Positions 5,043 through 5,794 of a stretch of DNA of 5,794 nt are shown here, in pieces. The stretch spans positions 1-5,794 of the forward strand of contig CAZNMF010000473.1 in NCBI GenBank assembly GCA_964573795.1, in the 5' to 3' direction. The notes under the pieces are model-generated. The model saw nothing but the letters and a program-made list of their open reading frames with translations. It was not told the origin of the DNA and did not search any database. Source of the DNA: CAZNMF01 sp964573795 (GTDB lineage Bacteria > Acidobacteriota > Vicinamibacteria > Vicinamibacterales > SCN-69-37). The position numbers and the translations under genes were made by a program. The stretch's first letter is position 1. The number at the start of each line of letters is the position of its first letter.

Positions 5043-5794
5043 ATGCGCTGGAGCCTCTTCTCCGAAATCCTCGCGATGTCGTGGGACACGGTGCGCGGCA
5101 ACAAGATGCGCTCCTTCCTCACGGTGCTCGGCATCGTCATCGGCATCACGTCGATCGTCGGCATGACGGCGCTCATTCGCGGCTTCGACGAGTCGTTCCG
5201 CGATCTGATTCGCGGCCTCGGACCGGACACGGTGTACGTCACCAAGATGTCGGCCGTCAGCTTCGCGTCCGGCAAGACGTTCCAGGAATTGATCAAGCGG
5301 CCGAACGTCACGCCGCTGGACGCCGAAGCGCTCGAGCGCGAATCGGACCTGCTCGACACGGTCGACGTCTCGCTGGGCGGGGGCGGCCCGGGCTCGCAGA
5401 GCGAGCGGCTCTACTACCGCAACCAGCGCACGAAGCCGCTGGCGGTCCTCGGCGCCACGGATCGCTGGCCGCAGGTCAACGCGCTGGCGCTCGACGCAGG
5501 ACGGTTCTTCACGGCGTCGGAAGTGCAGCGCCGCAGCCGCGTGGTCGTGCTCGGCCAGACGCCCGTGGAGGCCCTGTTCCCGACGCAGGATCCGATCGGG
5601 AAGTCCGTGCGCATCGGCTTCGAGGAATACGAAGTGATCGGCACGATGGCCAAACGGCCGAGCCCGGGCGGGTTCAACATCGGCGCCGACGACTTCGTCG
5701 TCATTCCGTTCACGACGTACGCCAAGCAGTACGGCATCCGGCCGAACGATCCCGGCCGCGGGGAGATGCGCGGCACGATGATCGCCGCCGTCCC
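5043..5794 (+). CDS. MacB/FtsX-type ABC transporter permease, second copy (3' end outside window)
   Basis: The frame opens at ATG 5043, 3 bases after the stop of the first permease, and stays open to the window end (250 codons). Residues 19-24 (G-N-K-M-R-S) lead into helix 1 (about 25-46, L29-G30-I31-V32-I33-G34), matching the MacB N-terminus. The periplasmic MacB_PCD-type domain follows: G60-P61-D62-T63-V64, V135-L136-G137-A138, G153-R154-F155-F156, V168-V169-L170-G171-Q172, and D183-P184-I185-G186-K187 leading to I199-G200. The three C-terminal helices and the coupling segment would lie beyond the window. A GAGG at 5027-5030, inside the end of the first permease, may assist initiation. It is clearly related to, but quite diverged from, its neighbour, so the two probably form a heterodimer rather than being a recent duplication. 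A minus-strand frame here is a shadow. Confidence 0.9.
   Translation, partial: MRWSLFSEILAMSWDTVRGNKMRSFLTVLGIVIGITSIVGMTALIRGFDESFRDLIRGLGPDTVYVTKMSAVSFASGKTFQELIKRPNVTPLDAEALERESDLLDTVDVSLGGGGPGSQSERLYYRNQRTKPLAVLGATDRWPQVNALALDAGRFFTASEVQRRSRVVVLGQTPVEALFPTQDPIGKSVRIGFEEYEVIGTMAKRPSPGGFNIGADDFVVIPFTTYAKQYGIRPNDPGRGEMRGTMIAAV

Overview
The window is strongly GC-rich DNA with tight gene packing and no rRNA, tRNA, CRISPR array or transposase gene that I can recognise. The protein families fit a Gram-negative (diderm) bacterium: an outer-membrane PorV/TraF-like barrel, a type II secretion/type IV pilus ATPase N-terminus, and a MacA-like adaptor with FtsX/MacB-type permeases. The many short GC-rich palindromes between genes and the paired MacB-type permeases suggest Acidobacteriota, perhaps Vicinamibacteria. 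That placement rests on general familiarity and was not tested by a search.

Layout, left half (minus strand). The left edge (1-203) holds the first 67 codons of a gene running off the window. They form an MshEN/T2SSE_N-type domain of the GspE/PilB/MshE ATPase family, with a well preserved first c-di-GMP-binding motif. Upstream of it in transcription order, and across an intergenic stretch with three palindromes, lies a complete secreted outer-membrane protein (382-1377). Its N-terminal motif is typical of the PorV/PorQ/TraF-like barrel group.

Layout, right half (plus strand). A short divergent intergenic region with an AT-rich promoter-like patch separates the barrel gene from a five-helix YIP1-family membrane protein (1500-2234). 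About 235 bases follow without a gene, filled with five palindromes. Then come a periplasmic adaptor (2470-3813), a complete MacB/FtsX-type permease (3816-5039) and a second permease cut by the window end (5043-5794). These last three are separated by only 2 and 3 bases and clearly form one operon. They should make an ABC-type tripartite efflux or envelope-export machine. No ATPase gene is in the window, so it is either downstream or elsewhere.

The most unusual signal is the palindrome set. At least six elements share a short centre, often CTGAAG or its complement. Their arms differ from one element to the next, but each arm still pairs perfectly or nearly so with its partner. Two copies lie just after stop codons of different genes in the same orientation relative to those genes. 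I found no convincing new multi-gene system; the rest is a recognisable envelope and transport neighbourhood.
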